In this document: in pieces, positions 9,029 through 20,164 of the stretch
Layout of the letters: every line of letters starts with the position of its first letter
How positions within the stretch are numbered: the stretch's first letter is position 1
Program-made: the position numbers and the translations under genes
Notes under the pieces: generated by a model
The model's input: the letters and a program-made list of their open reading frames with translations, nothing else
What the model was told of the DNA's origin: nothing
Database searches by the model: none
NCBI RefSeq assembly: GCF_050510895.1
Contig: NZ_JBNINT010000001.1
Coordinates: forward strand, 3,782,001 to 3,846,000
Length of the DNA: 64,000 nt
Source of the DNA: Pannonibacter phragmitetus_B
GTDB lineage: Bacteria > Pseudomonadota > Alphaproteobacteria > Rhizobiales > Stappiaceae
Direction: 5' to 3'

Positions 9029-10468
9029 TCAGAGAATCATCACCTGAATGTCCGTGTATTCGAGCAGCCCCTCCTGGCCGAACTCGACACCCAGACCCGA
9101 CATCTTGGTGCCGCCGAAGGGTGCGTTGGGCTGGATCATGCCGTGCTTGTTGATCCAGACAGTGCCGCATTCCAGACGGGAGGCCACCGCCCGCGCCTTC
9201 TCCGGATCCGACGACCAGACCGAGCCGCCAAGGCCCGACGGGCTGTCGTTGGCAGCGCGGATCGCCTCTTCCAGATCGGTATAGCGAATGACCGGCAGCG
9301 CCGGGCCAAACTGCTCCTGATCAACCAGCGGATCCCCGTTCGAGAGGCCTGTGATCACCGTCGGCGGGAAGAACAGGCCTTCACCCGGTGCGCCGCCAGT
9401 GACGACAGTGCCCTTGGCCTTGGCGCTTTCCACCAGCGCTGCCACCTTGTCGAACTGCATCTTGTTGGCCACCGGCCCCATCACCGAGGTTTCCTCAAGA
9501 CCATTGCCGACCGGGATGTTGCGGATATAGGCAGCCAGCGCCTCGACCACCGCATCATGGATGCTGTCGTGCACATAGAGCCGCTTCAGCGCGGCGCAGG
9601 TCTGGCCCATGTTGATGAAGGCGCCCCAAAACAGGCCTTCGGCAATGGCCTGCGGATCGGCGTCGGGCAGGACGATGCCCGCATCATTGCCGCCCAGTTC
9701 CAGCGTCAAACGCTTCATCGTGTCTGCGGCGGAACGCATCACCTTCTGGCCCGTCGCTGTCGACCCTGTGAACACCACCTTGCGGATATCCGGGTGGGCG
9801 GAAATGAGCCCGCCGAGGCTGGTGTCCTTGTCATCGCCCGTCACCACGTTGACGACACCTGCGGGAAGAACCTCATTCATCAGCTCCACCATGCGCAAGG
9901 TGGAGAGCGGCGTATAGGGAGAAGGCTTGCACACGACCGTGCAACCGCTGCGGATGGCCGGAAGAATGTGCCAGACGGCAATGATCATCGGCCAGTTCCA
10001 CGGCGTGATGGAACCGACAACACCAACCGGCTTGCGGTGCATCTCGACGCGTCCGGCCTCACCGTCCTGCAGCACTTCCACCGGCAGGGTCAGACCCGCC
10101 GTATAGCGGCACCAGCCCGCGGCGCCCTGCACCTCGAAACGGGAGCCGACACCGTTAAGCGGCTTGCCCTGCTCGCGGGTGATGAGACGCGAGAGTTCGT
10201 CCGCATGGGCTTCCAGCTTGTCTGCAATCGCATGGCAGGCTGCCACACGGTCCGCATCCGGGCGTGTGGCCCAGCCCGGAAATGCCGCAGCGGCCGCGGC
10301 AACGGCAGCGTTCAGCTCCGCCTCGCCCGCATTGGGGGCAAAGCCGACGACAGCTCCCGTAGCCGGGTCATCGACCGCGAAGACGCTGTCCAGATTGACC
10401 TTCTGGCCATTGATGATGAGCGGATAGACAGGCGCGGATGCAGCGGCATCCGAAGCATGCAAGGTCAT
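9029..10468 (-). CDS. NAD(P)-dependent aldehyde dehydrogenase
   Basis: Oxidises an aldehyde to the acid with NAD(P). The 479-residue protein shows the ALDH hallmarks in order: ITPWNWPMI near residue 150, VFTGSTATGQKV near 225, the general-base motif LELGGNDAGIV near 245 and the catalytic Cys in GQTCAALKR near 280. It has no signal peptide and is cytoplasmic. It sits between the AraC regulator and the GMC oxidoreductase on the same strand. An active-site stretch with Asn-Asp-Ala after GG is slightly unusual; the true substrate is unknown. Confidence 0.88.
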   Translation of the reverse strand: MTLHASDAAASAPVYPLIINGQKVNLDSVFAVDDPATGAVVGFAPNAGEAELNAAVAAAAAAFPGWATRPDADRVAACHAIADKLEAHADELSRLITREQGKPLNGVGSRFEVQGAAGWCRYTAGLTLPVEVLQDGEAGRVEMHRKPVGVVGSITPWNWPMIIAVWHILPAIRSGCTVVCKPSPYTPLSTLRMVELMNEVLPAGVVNVVTGDDKDTSLGGLISAHPDIRKVVFTGSTATGQKVMRSAADTMKRLTLELGGNDAGIVLPDADPQAIAEGLFWGAFINMGQTCAALKRLYVHDSIHDAVVEALAAYIRNIPVGNGLEETSVMGPVANKMQFDKVAALVESAKAKGTVVTGGAPGEGLFFPPTVITGLSNGDPLVDQEQFGPALPVIRYTDLEEAIRAANDSPSGLGGSVWSSDPEKARAVASRLECGTVWINKHGMIQPNAPFGGTKMSGLGVEFGQEGLLEYTDIQVMIL

Positions 10469-10591
10469 TTGAGGTCCCTCCTTCAGGATTATTATGAAGG
10501 AAGGTTAGGCGGGCTGCTTCCGTCCGGTCTTGGGCGCATGCGACAGGGGTATTGGTGTAAAGCGTCACGGCTGATCCGTGCCTGCCAGCCT

Positions 10592-11524
10592 TCAGTGATG
10601 GCTGGCAGCCCCCGGTGCATGGCCGAAACGGCGGCGGTAAGCACGGTAGAAATGCGACAGATCGCCAAAGCCCTGCTCAAAGGCAATGTCGGCAACGGTG
10701 CGCTGCGGTTCGGCCATGAGGCGGTGCCGCGCTGCATCCAGCCGGATGGCGAGGATCTGTTCGCGCGGGCTGTCTCCATGGCGGGCAAAGGCGCGCTGAA
10801 GCTGCCGGGGCGCAACGCCCAGAAGCGCGCAGAGTGTGCCTGCGCCGAAATCCGGGTCACGGAAATTCTGGCGGATCAGCCGCAGCGCTTCGCCGAAAAG
10901 CCCCTCACCCTGCACGCCATGATCCGCAGTCCCTCTATCCCGGTCGTGCATGTAGCTGCCGAACAGAGCGAACAGGGCCTCCTGCAGCGGCGTCGCCATC
11001 TCTTCCCGGCTCTCGCACAGCCGGTTCAGCACCGCCTGCATGGCAATGGCGATACTGTCCTCCCGGCGGATCGCAAGTCCTCCGCCCGGCAGGGCCGGGA
11101 TGCGGCGGATCAGATCCTCACGCGGCAGATGCACGGACAGCTGTTCGCTGAACCCCTGCTCAAAATTGAAGTGGCTTGGCCTTGCCGCGTCCATCAGGAA
11201 CATGTCGCCGGGGCGCATGACCACATCACCCTCCAGCTGGTGCATGCGTGCCGAGCCCCGGTTCTGGATGGTCAGGACGAAATGATCGAGGTGATCCGTG
11301 CGGTAGGCTTGCCCGCTGCGCAAGACGCTGGCGCCAGCCACCGCCACATAGGCCAGTTCCAGCCCGTTCGATTGGCGCAGCGCTGTGCTGGCGCGAAAGG
11401 CAGGACTACCTGAGGCCGCTCCGCCTTCTGCTGCGCGCACGTCAAAGCAGCCGCAGACCTTCGCGATCCCTTCACGAAAGGCTCCGATGCCGGAGAAATC
11501 ATGTGCTGCGAAATGCTCCCTCAT
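10592..11524 (-). CDS. AraC-family transcriptional regulator
   Basis: A DNA-binding regulator of 310 residues. The C-terminal two-helix AraC/XylS domain begins near residue 205 (FGAGTLCALLGVAPRQLQRAF) and ends with DIAFEQGFGDLSHFYRAYRRRFG. The N-terminal half resembles the AraC-binding-like domain of FeaR-type regulators, which control aldehyde dehydrogenase genes. It is encoded 123 bases upstream of the aldehyde dehydrogenase on the same strand, so it most likely controls the ALDH-GMC pair. The effector is unknown. Confidence 0.83.
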   Translation of the reverse strand: MREHFAAHDFSGIGAFREGIAKVCGCFDVRAAEGGAASGSPAFRASTALRQSNGLELAYVAVAGASVLRSGQAYRTDHLDHFVLTIQNRGSARMHQLEGDVVMRPGDMFLMDAARPSHFNFEQGFSEQLSVHLPREDLIRRIPALPGGGLAIRREDSIAIAMQAVLNRLCESREEMATPLQEALFALFGSYMHDRDRGTADHGVQGEGLFGEALRLIRQNFRDPDFGAGTLCALLGVAPRQLQRAFARHGDSPREQILAIRLDAARHRLMAEPQRTVADIAFEQGFGDLSHFYRAYRRRFGHAPGAASHH

Positions 11525-11719
11525 GGCGTGCCACGCCCCATCCGCAATTGAAGGTGGCTCCGGTCATTCCGGTCTATGCCTTGCGCTTGCGGGCGGTTTG
11601 CCGCCTCTACGCATTATTCCTGAGCCGCCTTCATTGAGCCCTTGCGCAACCGGGCTGTCAAGCTGCTCCTGCGGCAGGTCTGTCTGCGGTCTCTGCGCTG
11701 TGTCATTGCGGGGAGCGCT

Positions 11720-13922
11720 TCACGCTGCCTTTTTCAGGAGGTCGGCGGCGCTGGTCCAGGGCTGCGGCGCGCCGAAATGAAAGCCCTGCGCGGTGAAGAC
11801 ACCAAGCTCAGCCAGGCAAACGGCAGTGTCCTCATTCTCCACCGCTTCGGCGATGACCCTTGCCCCAAGTGAAGCGGCCACCAGTACGATGCCCTTGACC
11901 TGAACCCGCTGCACACGGTCACTCAACAGGCTGGCGGTCATGCTGCCATCGATCTTCAGCCACTTGAGGCCCAGGCCCTTCAGATGCGCGGTTCTCGGCC
12001 AGTTGCCGGCGAATTCGTCCAGGATCAGCGTTGCACCATGGGCCTTGAGGATACCGGCCAGCCGCGTCATGCCTGCGGTCTCGCGCGCGACCGCCAGCTC
12101 TGACACCTCAAAGGCCAGCCGTGTGGCAATGGCCCGGTTTCCAGCAAGCGCGCGATCGAGGAAGCCCAGGAAAGCGCTGTCGCCCAGCGACTGCTCCGAC
12201 AGATTGATGGAGAATTGCCCGGCTGCGGCCCGCCCTCCACGGCGCAGCCGCGCCAGCGCCAGTTCGACCACCCGCTGGTCCACCTGCGGCAGCAGGCCAT
12301 GCCTTGCGGCGGCAGAAAGCACGCCCTGCGGCTCCAGCAGCCCCAGCTCTTCGTCATCCACCCGCAATAGCAATTCGGTCATCACCGTGCGGCCCGTGGC
12401 CGTGCAGCACACCGGCTGCGAGAAAAGCTGCAACCGGTCAGTGGCCAGCGCTTGCTCGATCCGCTCCAGATTGGAGCGCGAGGTCTTGTAGGAGGCCAGA
12501 AGATGCTCATCAAAGCGGAACTGTTGCACCTTGCCCCCGCCCAGCGCCTTGCTGGAGACACAGGCCTGATCGGCCCAGCGCAGAACATCGGCTGCCGAAG
12601 CGTTGAGCGTGCGGGCAAACTGCCGGTCCAAAACGGCAAACCCGATGCTGCCACCCGTGCGGTAGACCGCGCCATCCCACGGGAAGTTGAGCTGGGTCAG
12701 AGAGGCTGCGATGGTGCTGGCAAAGCCATGGGCGCCCTCCTCGTCAGCGCTGAAGCGAATGATGGCGAACTCGTCACCGCCAAGCCGCGCCACAAGCGCC
12801 GTTTCCCCGCGATCTGCCGCAGCTGGGCGGCAATACGCTCCAGCATGGCATCGCCCGCCATGTGCCCGGCCCGGTCATTGATGATCTTGAACTGGTCGAG
12901 ATCCACCACCAGCACCGTTATACCGGCAGATGCGCCCGCCCGGACCCGCGTCAGTTCAGACTCAAGCGCCTGCTGGAAGGCGCGCCTGTTGGCAAGGCCC
13001 GTTAACGGGTCTTCCATGGCAAGGCGCTCCAGTTCGCGCGTGCGCGCTTCCGGTTCGCGGCCCGCAACGGCTCCTGCAGCCGTCCCCAGCACCAGCATGA
13101 CACCGTCGGCGCGGCCGACCCAGTCACGGCTGGGCGCAAAGGTCAGCACCACGTCCTTGAGCATTTCCGCCCCGCCTGATGACCCGGCCTTGCGCTGACA
13201 CAGCTGTGCCAGAGCACCCGTCATCTGGCTGGATGGCAGGGTGACATGGGTGCACTCGCCCTCCAGCGCCGCATCAAAGGCCGGCGCCAGCGCACGGCGG
13301 AAAATCTCATGGCCGGCAAGCTCTGCCAGATGCATGCCGGTGAGGGCGGTCTCATCCATATCCTGAAGCGTGGCGAGTTGCGGGTCATGGTCATCGACCG
13401 GGAGCACATCGGCCACCCGGCCATTGCGCCCCAGCATCAGCACCCGCCCCGCCAGCAGATGCGCCGCCTGCTGGGCAATGCGCATGCGCCGCTCGGCCGG
13501 ACCGACGAAAGCAAGCTCCCGCAATTCCAGAAACAGCAGTTGCGTCTGGCGCGGCACAGCGGCGGTGCGCAAGGGGTGCAGGTCAGCCGCATCGGCGCCC
13601 CGCGCCCCTCGTCAAAGGCAAACATGCCCTCGGCCATGGCTGGCTTGCCGCGTGCCGCCATCTCGATCAGCGGCCTCAGGCGGCGCAGGGCCTGTTCGTT
13701 GATCACAGCTTCAAGCGGGCGCCCTGTCAGAAGCGCGCTGCTGCAGGCCAGCTCTTCCAGCAAGGCCTGATTGGCCAGCAGAAACTTGCCCCGCGCGGTC
13801 AGCAGTGCAGCCGGATGGCGCACGCTGTGCAGCAACGTTCCCGCCGCGCAGGCGAGATCAAGTTCCGTCAGCGGCCTCACATCTGCATGGATCTGCGGAG
13901 AAATCGAGGTCTCTTCAGTCAA
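11720..13922 (-). CDS. PAS-like/GGDEF/EAL cyclic-di-GMP protein, split by two one-base deletions
   Basis: A signalling protein of about 734 residues once two bases are restored, at the runs 12805-12808 and 13573-13576. Order: two PAS-like N-terminal regions, then GGDEF (DPLTGLANRRAF, DLDQFKIINDRAGH, RLGGDEFAI), then EAL. The diguanylate cyclase motif is intact. The EAL domain reads TELLLRV instead of EALLR and LDEFAGN instead of DDFGTG; the Glu, the Asn of INLSEQ, LKID and AEAVEN are present, so phosphodiesterase activity is uncertain. I prefer the TTG at 13922 (after GAGGGG) as start; GTG codons at 13997 and nearby are alternatives. Confidence 0.8.
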
Positions 13923-14210
13923 ACCGTACCCCTCAACAAAAGGATCAGTCTCCTGATCCTCTCTCCCCCAAATCGATCTCCAGAAGTGAACCACCACCGC
14001 GTTGCGGGCAACCGGGACGCAGGCGGTTTTCCCAATGGCGTTCCCTGTGAACTTAACAAACTGTTAACGCGCTGGCGAGGATTTACGCCGTGCCCTGCCA
14101 CAACACGATCAGACGCAGCGTCACAATATGGCCCGATTGTATAGGCATCAGGCCGCATCGATTTCCGGAGTCATCGAAAGTCTGGCTCCAGATGAACTGC
14201 TGACTATCCT

Positions 14211-14741
14211 GTGAGGGCTGGCTTTAGACGGGCCTCCCTCCTGGCGGATTTACCATTCCGTTTCAGCCTTGTGCTGAACGGCGCCGCAGGAAGATCACCG
14301 GGGGATGAGACAATAGAGCCCGAATATGAAGTGAAGACCGGCGCCTCGCGCGCGGTATACGCCAGGTCTCTGGCAGCATTGGCTTTTTCCATGGCAGCGG
14401 CAGCCTCTGCGACAGCTTCCGCCGCCACATCCGGCCAATGCGGCATGGCATCGTGGTATGCCCTGACCAGCAAGACGGCCAGCGGCGAGCGCGCCAATCC
14501 GAACATGCTGACAGCGGCACACCGGTCCCTGCCGTTTGGCACAGTGGTCACGGTGATCAACCTGGATAACGGCAAGCAAGTGAGGGTCCGGATCAATGAC
14601 CGCGGCCCCTTCATCCGTTCCCGCGTCATTGATGTGACCCGTCAGGCGGCGAACGAACTGGGCTTTACCGGCAGAGGTACGGCGCGCGTCAAGGTCGTGG
14701 GCCCGCACGGCGACACTCTTCGCGCAGGCAAGCACTGCTGA
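14211..14741 (+). CDS. rlpA: RlpA-family septal ring lytic transglycosylase-like protein
   Basis: RlpA proteins cleave denuded peptidoglycan glycan strands in the envelope. The double-psi beta-barrel core is clear: CGMASWYALTSKTASGE, then LTAAHRSLPFGTVVTV, VRINDRGPF and VIDVTRQAANELGF. There is no C-terminal SPOR domain. The hydrophobic stretch LAALAFSMAAAASATASA is the signal peptide. The true start is probably the GTG at 14331, which gives a signal peptide of normal length; the longer frame opens at 14211. It is a single gene, divergent from the GGDEF/EAL gene. Confidence 0.82.
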   Translation: MRAGFRRASLLADLPFRFSLVLNGAAGRSPGDETIEPEYEVKTGASRAVYARSLAALAFSMAAAASATASAATSGQCGMASWYALTSKTASGERANPNMLTAAHRSLPFGTVVTVINLDNGKQVRVRINDRGPFIRSRVIDVTRQAANELGFTGRGTARVKVVGPHGDTLRAGKHC

Positions 14742-14889
14742 CAACGCGGCGGCCGAACCGTCCATTTTTTCTTCTGCCGCAAAAGCAGAGCATTATTCAT
14801 GAAACAAGCTGACATTAAGTAATGACAGCATCAAAGGTGATCGTTACATTTCGCCGTCGTGGTCGATGGGGCCATGTGCACAAAACTTC

Positions 14890-14926
14890 AGCCGCGCACC
14901 TTCTTCCGAAGGGCGCGGCTTTTTTC
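14890..14926 (+). terminator. Rho-independent terminator
   Basis: The stem AGCCGCGC/GCGCGGCT, with inner pairs CCTTC/GAAGG and one mismatch, is followed by seven T on the plus strand. It ends a plus-strand transcript, presumably rlpA 150 bases upstream, facing the photolyase gene. Confidence 0.8.
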
Positions 14927-14948
14927 CATGTGCCAGTTTTCTTCGTAA

Positions 14949-16484
14949 TTACAGAGACTTGAGGAAAGCGTCAGCCTGCCTGTGCAGATCCCGTTTGGCC
15001 TCATCCCCCATCTTGTCATATGTGCGGAAAACCTGAGCCAGGCGGGGGTTGCCGCGCAGCTTGGCGCTATTGCGCACCAGAAAATCCCAATAGAGCGCAT
15101 TCAGCGGGCAGGCGTCGCGCCCCGTTCGCTGCTTCACGTCATAGCGGCAACTGCCGCAATAATCCGACATGCGGTTGATGTAATTGCCTCCAGCCGCATA
15201 GGGCTTGGAACCGAGTAGGCCGCCATCGGCAAACTGGCTCATGCCGATGGTGTTGGGTGCTTCCACCCACTCGAAGGCATCCACATAGACAGCCAGATAC
15301 CACTCATGCACTTCGTGCGGATTGATGCCGGCAAGCATGGCGAAATTGCCGGTCACCATCAGCCGCTGGATATGGTGCGCGTAGGCTGTGTCGCGCGTCT
15401 GAGTGATGACCTCACTCAGGCAGCGCATGTCCGTTTCGCCCGTCCAGTAAAAGGCAGGCAGGGGCCGGTCCGCAGCCAGCGCATTTTCCTGCGTGTAGCC
15501 CGGCATCTTCAGCCAGTAGATGCCCCGCACATATTCCCGCCAGCCAATGATCTGGCGGATATAGCCTTCGGCCGAATTGAGCGGCACACGCCCGGCCCGC
15601 CATTCCGCTTCCACCCGGCGGCAAACCTCCAGCGGGTCCAGCAGCCCTGTGTTGAGATAGGGCGAAAGCACCGAGTGATAGAGCCAAGTCTCGCCTTTGA
15701 GCATGGCGTCCTGATAGTCACCGAAACAAGGCAGCGCCTCGCGCAGAAACCATTCCAGCGCCGCCTGCGCATCTTCCGCCGTCACGCCATAGGCAAAGCC
15801 CTCCAGCCGCCCGAAATTCTGCGCAAAGCGCGTACCCACCAGCGCCAGCACCTCTTGCGTCACGGCATCGGGGGCCGCCCGGCACGGGCGTGGCATGAAC
15901 AGTCCGCCTTCCGCCGGCTTGCGGTTCTCCGCATCAAAATTCCATCGCCCGCCCGCAGGCTCGCTTCCTTCCATCAGCAGGCCGGTCTTGCGCCGCATCT
16001 CGCGGTAGAAATACTCCATGCGCAGCTGCTTGCGCCCTTCAGCCCATCCGGCAAACTCATCAAGGGAGCAGAGGAAGCGGGTGTCATCCAGCAAGGTCAG
16101 ACCGCAGCCGGTCAATGTGCCCCAGCCACGCATATCCTCAAGGACCCGCCATTCGCCGGGCTTCGTGGCCAGAATTTGCCGGCATCTGTAACGCTCTGCC
16201 GCCCGCTCCACCTCGCCCGCCAGGCTTCCCGTATTGTCCGGGTTGTCCAGAGTGACGTAGTCCACCTGCCAGCCAGCCTGCCGCAGACGAAGCGCAAAGT
16301 GGCGCATGGCGGAAAAAATGAAGGCAATCTTCTGCTTATGGTGCCCCACATAGCTGGCCTCGCCCATCACCTCTACCATCAGCACCACGGTCCGCGCCCG
16401 GTCTGCCGCGGCAAGAGAGGACAGGCTCGGCGACAGTTGATCACCCAGCACGGGCACAAGCGTGTCAATCTGCCCGGCCGGCAC
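14949..16484 (-). CDS. phrB: Iron-sulfur bacterial cryptochrome/(6-4) photolyase, PhrB family
   Basis: A light-driven DNA repair flavoprotein of 511 residues, the size of the prokaryotic (6-4) photolyases (FeS-BCP group). The N-terminal DPRP domain has VLGDQLSPSLSSL and YVGHHKQKIAFIFSAMRHFA. The C-terminal FAD domain has RQIIGWREYVRGIYW, HHIQRLMVTGNFAML and MSQFADGGLLGSKPYAAGG. The 4Fe-4S cysteines expected in this group are in DMRCLSEV and in YCGSCRYDVKQRTGRDACPLN taken as its three Cys. It is monocistronic. DASH-type cryptochromes lack this cysteine set, so that reading is unlikely. Confidence 0.92.
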   Translation of the reverse strand: MPAGQIDTLVPVLGDQLSPSLSSLAAADRARTVVLMVEVMGEASYVGHHKQKIAFIFSAMRHFALRLRQAGWQVDYVTLDNPDNTGSLAGEVERAAERYRCRQILATKPGEWRVLEDMRGWGTLTGCGLTLLDDTRFLCSLDEFAGWAEGRKQLRMEYFYREMRRKTGLLMEGSEPAGGRWNFDAENRKPAEGGLFMPRPCRAAPDAVTQEVLALVGTRFAQNFGRLEGFAYGVTAEDAQAALEWFLREALPCFGDYQDAMLKGETWLYHSVLSPYLNTGLLDPLEVCRRVEAEWRAGRVPLNSAEGYIRQIIGWREYVRGIYWLKMPGYTQENALAADRPLPAFYWTGETDMRCLSEVITQTRDTAYAHHIQRLMVTGNFAMLAGINPHEVHEWYLAVYVDAFEWVEAPNTIGMSQFADGGLLGSKPYAAGGNYINRMSDYCGSCRYDVKQRTGRDACPLNALYWDFLVRNSAKLRGNPRLAQVFRTYDKMGDEAKRDLHRQADAFLKSL

Positions 16485-16810
16485 TTCCGGCAGGGCAGCG
16501 AGAGCTTTCGCAAAGGCAGGCGCAGCAGCAAAAGACGGGCAGCTGACGCATCAAGGTCCGGAAGACAGGGCATGGGCAATGACGGCTTTGTTCTGGGCGC
16601 CCGCCTCTCGGCAGCGGGCAGGCGCTATCTGTTCCTCTGGGAGGGATCAGCGTTGTCGCCCATTCCTGCCCGTCTGCCTCTACGCAGCTCCTTGCAGCCT
16701 GTATCACTCACGCCACCGATGAAACGCAGCCCATAACCAGAATGCTCTTTTCTATCCACGCGAGAGAACAGAAAAGCCGTTGCCGAGACGGTTTCATTCC
16801 TGTATCAGAA

Positions 16811-16840
16811 CCGGACCGGCTGGTTCCAACCAGCGTCCGG
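16811..16840. other. Hairpin directly upstream of tRNA-Arg
   Basis: CCGGAC and GTCCGG flank GCTGGTT-CC-AACCAGC with a two-base bulge, giving a 13-pair stem that ends 3 bases before the tRNA 5' end. It has no T-tract. It may be a 5' leader structure or a weak terminator. Confidence 0.55.
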
Positions 16841-16843
16841 TCA

Positions 16844-16921
<78 letters not shown>

Positions 16922-17078
16922 TTTTCCCATTTCCGCTACGCCGGCGACGAAATTTTCCGCCAATCGCCGCAGTTAATCGAGACGATGGGTGCTGATCCCG
17001 AGAAGCATGGTGGGCCTTTTGTCTATAATGTTCCGAGGCCTTCGTGGCGAACGCGCCTGACGCGCCCGCCACGTTATC

Positions 17079-20000
17079 TCAGACAATCTTTGCAGGCGCC
17101 GATTCCGATTCTCCCTGCCGTTTCCCACGAAATGGCCGTTTGAGGAGTTCGAGGAAGTCATCGACAAACGTGAAAATGACCGGAATGACGAGGAGGCTAA
17201 GGAATGTGGAGGTCAGAAGCCCGCCGATCACGACGATCGCCATAGGCTGCCGGAAGCTCCCATCGCCGCCGGTCAGGCTCAAGGCCACGGGCAGCATGCC
17301 ACACCCCATGGCGATCGTGGTCATGATGATGGGTCGCGCCCGTTTGTGGCAGGCGTCGACGAGAGCATCAAATCGCGTCATGCCGCCGCGCCGCGCCATG
17401 ATGGCGTATTCAACCAGCAGGATTGAATTCTTCGTCACGACGCCCATGAGCATGAGCAATCCGATTACCGCCGGCATGGAGAAACTCGTGCCGGTGACAA
17501 TGAGCGGCAGGAGGGCTCCGCCAAGCGACAGCGGCAGCGCCATAAGGATGGTCAGGGGCTGCAGGAAGTCGTGGAAGAGCAGGACCAGCACGGCATAGAT
17601 GCAGAACACGCCGATCGCCATGGCGATGCCGAAACTTTCGAACAATTCCGAGCTGCGCTGCAGTTCGCCCTGTTCGACAAGCCTCACACCGTGCGGCAGG
17701 TTCTTGAGCGCGGGCAACGCCTGCGCTTCACGGTTGACGTCGCCGAGGATGCGGCCGTTGAGCTCGACCGACAGGGTGATGTTGCGCGAGCGGTCAATGC
17801 GGTTGATCTTGGACGGGCTGCCGCCGATGCGAATGTCGGCGATGGAGCCGAGATCGACATTACCGTTCGTGCCACCGATGCGGAGATTGGCGATGTCCTC
17901 CAGTGCCGCACGGTTCCCGGGATCGAGCCGCACGCGGATCGACACTTGCCGTTGCGGCAGGTTGAGCTTTGCCATCGAAGATGAGTAATCGCCATTGGTC
18001 GCAACGCGGACCGCCTCGGAAATCGCTTCCGACGTGACGCCGAGTGCCGCCGCCCGCGTAAAATCGGGCACGATCTGGATCTCTGGGGCTTGGAGTGAGG
18101 CACTGGAGGTAACGGCGCCGATGCCCTTAAGAGTGCGCAACTGTTCCTCCAGCGCGCTGCCTGCCTGGTCGAGGGCATTGGAATCGTCACTGGCAAGCGT
18201 GATCTCGAGCGTTGTTCCATTGCCCCCGAACCGAGTTCGACCCGTACTCCCGGCAGCACGGCGAGCGCCTGCCGGATGTCGTTCTCGATCTCGGATTGTT
18301 TCCGGTCGCGGTCGCCGATCGACGCCAGATTGACGACGAGGGTTGCCGAGGCGACGTCGCTCGTCGTCGAGGCATCCAGGCCACCGCCCGAGGAAGCACT
18401 TCCAACCGACGAGAAAACGCGGGTTACGTGCGGAAGCTTCGTGATGATGTCCACGGCACGCCGCGTCGCCGCATCCGTCTGTTCGATGGTGCTGCCGGGT
18501 TGCAGCGTCAGCGTGACCTTCGTCTGTGCGTCGTCGGAAGCGGGCATAAAGCCCGATTTGAGAAAGGGGATTGTCGACAGGGACAGGCCGAGAAAAACGC
18601 AGACGCCCAGCACCGTCAGCTTCCGATGGCTGAGGCAGGCTTTCATGCTCTCCATATAGGCGCGCATGATGAGGCCGTCCTTCTCTTCGGACGGACGGGC
18701 TTTCATCATGTAGGCGGCCATCATCGGCGTCAGTAGGCGCGCGACCAGCAGCGAGGCAAGCACCGCCACTGCCGCCGTTACGCCGAACTGGCGGAAGATG
18801 AGACCGGGAATGCCGCTCATGAAGGCGGTCGGCAGGAACACGGCGACCAGCGTGAAGGTCGTGGCGATGACGGCAAGGCCGATCTCGTCGGCGGCCTCCA
18901 GCGCCGCGTCCATCGGCGATTTTCCCATGTTGAGGTGACGGGCGATGTTCTCCACTTCCACGATGGCGTCGTCGACGAGGATGCCGACCACCAGGGAGAG
19001 CGCGAGCAGCGTCACGGTATTCAGGCTGAAATCCGCGAAATACATCGCGAGAAAGGTCGGGATGACCGAAAGGGGCAGAGCCACCGCCGACAGGAAGGTC
19101 GCCCGCCAGTCGCGCAGGAACAGCCAGACGACCACGACGGCGAGGATCGCGCCCTCATAGAGCATGTGCATCGAGCCGTCGTAGTTCTCGATGATCGGCC
19201 CGACCGTGCTGTAGGCCTCGACGATCTCCACGTCCGGATTGGCGGCCGTGAAGTCCTGCATTGCCGCCTGGATGGCGGCCGCAACGCCGGTGTCCGAAAC
19301 GCCGTTCGAGCGCTTGACCTGAACACCGATCACCGGCTGCCCGTCGAGATAGGCGAGCGAAGAGCGGTCGGAGAAGCTGTCCGTCACCATGCCGATCTCG
19401 TCGAGGCGCACCAGCTTGCCGCTCGGCAGCGGGATCGTGAGGGCCTTAAGCTCCTCGATCGACGCGACTGCTCCGAGGGTGCGGATCGACTGCCTGCCGC
19501 CGCCGATCTCGCCACGGCCGCCGGAACTGTCCGCCTGAACGGATTTGAGGCGGGACGAGACCGTTGCGGCCGTTAGCCCCAGCGATCCCATGATTTGCGG
19601 GTTGAGGTCGACATGTACCTCGCGGTCTATGCCGCCTATGCGGCCGACCTCGCCGACACCGGAGACGGAAAGCAGCGCCTTGGTCATGTCGTTGTCGACG
19701 AACCAGGAGAGCTCGGTCTCGTTGAGCCGGGCCGAGCGGACGGCATAGGTGATCAGCGGAGAACCTTGCACCTTGACCTTGGTCACGCTTGGCGACTGCA
19801 TGGCAGAAGGCAGATTGGTGGTGCTGCCCACAGCGTTGCGGACCTCGTTGAGGGCCTCTTCGCTGTCCTTCTCCAGTTTGAAGGAGACACTGATCGACAC
19901 CGACCCGTCGGTAATGGTCGTCGTGATATGATCGAGAAGGCTGAGAGAGGCGAGATTGTCTTCGATCTTGCGGGCGACCTCGGTCTCCAGTTGCGACGGG

Positions 20001-20164
20001 GCCGCACCCTCCAGCGTCGCGGTGATCTTGATCGTTGGCAGGTCCATGTCGGGAAAATTCTGCACTGCGAGCCGCTCGAAGGCGAGCAGCCCGCCCACCG
20101 TCAGCAGAACGAACAGCAGAATGGCGGGGACGGGATTGCGGATCGACCAGGCGGAGAAGTTCAT
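17079..20164 (-). CDS. RND efflux permease (HAE-1 type), split by a one-base deletion
   Basis: The inner-membrane proton-driven pump subunit of a tripartite efflux system. After restoring one base in the run 18223-18227 it is 1028 residues, the usual RND length. Features seen: TM1 in NPVPAILLFVLLTVGGLLAF; the TM4 proton-relay segment VVGILVDDAIVEVENIARH with two Asp; FMSGIPGLIFRQFGVTAAVA; and a C-terminal TM block with GVVTKNSILLVEYAI. The start overlaps the adaptor stop by 4 bases (ATGA). It is the last gene of the adaptor-permease order. Substrate unknown. Confidence 0.9.

Noticed and set aside
8990..11413. 807-codon open frame on the plus strand
   Set aside because: It is antisense to the GMC oxidoreductase, aldehyde dehydrogenase and AraC genes, which show clear family motifs. 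High GC makes long antisense frames common; the translation shows no recognisable domain.
14742..14889. Small RNA between rlpA and the terminator
   Set aside because: The plus-strand terminator could end an RNA, but no promoter or conserved element was recognised; a long rlpA 3' UTR is enough.
15306..16736. 476-codon open frame on the plus strand
   Set aside because: It is antisense to the photolyase gene, and the translation resembles no protein family.
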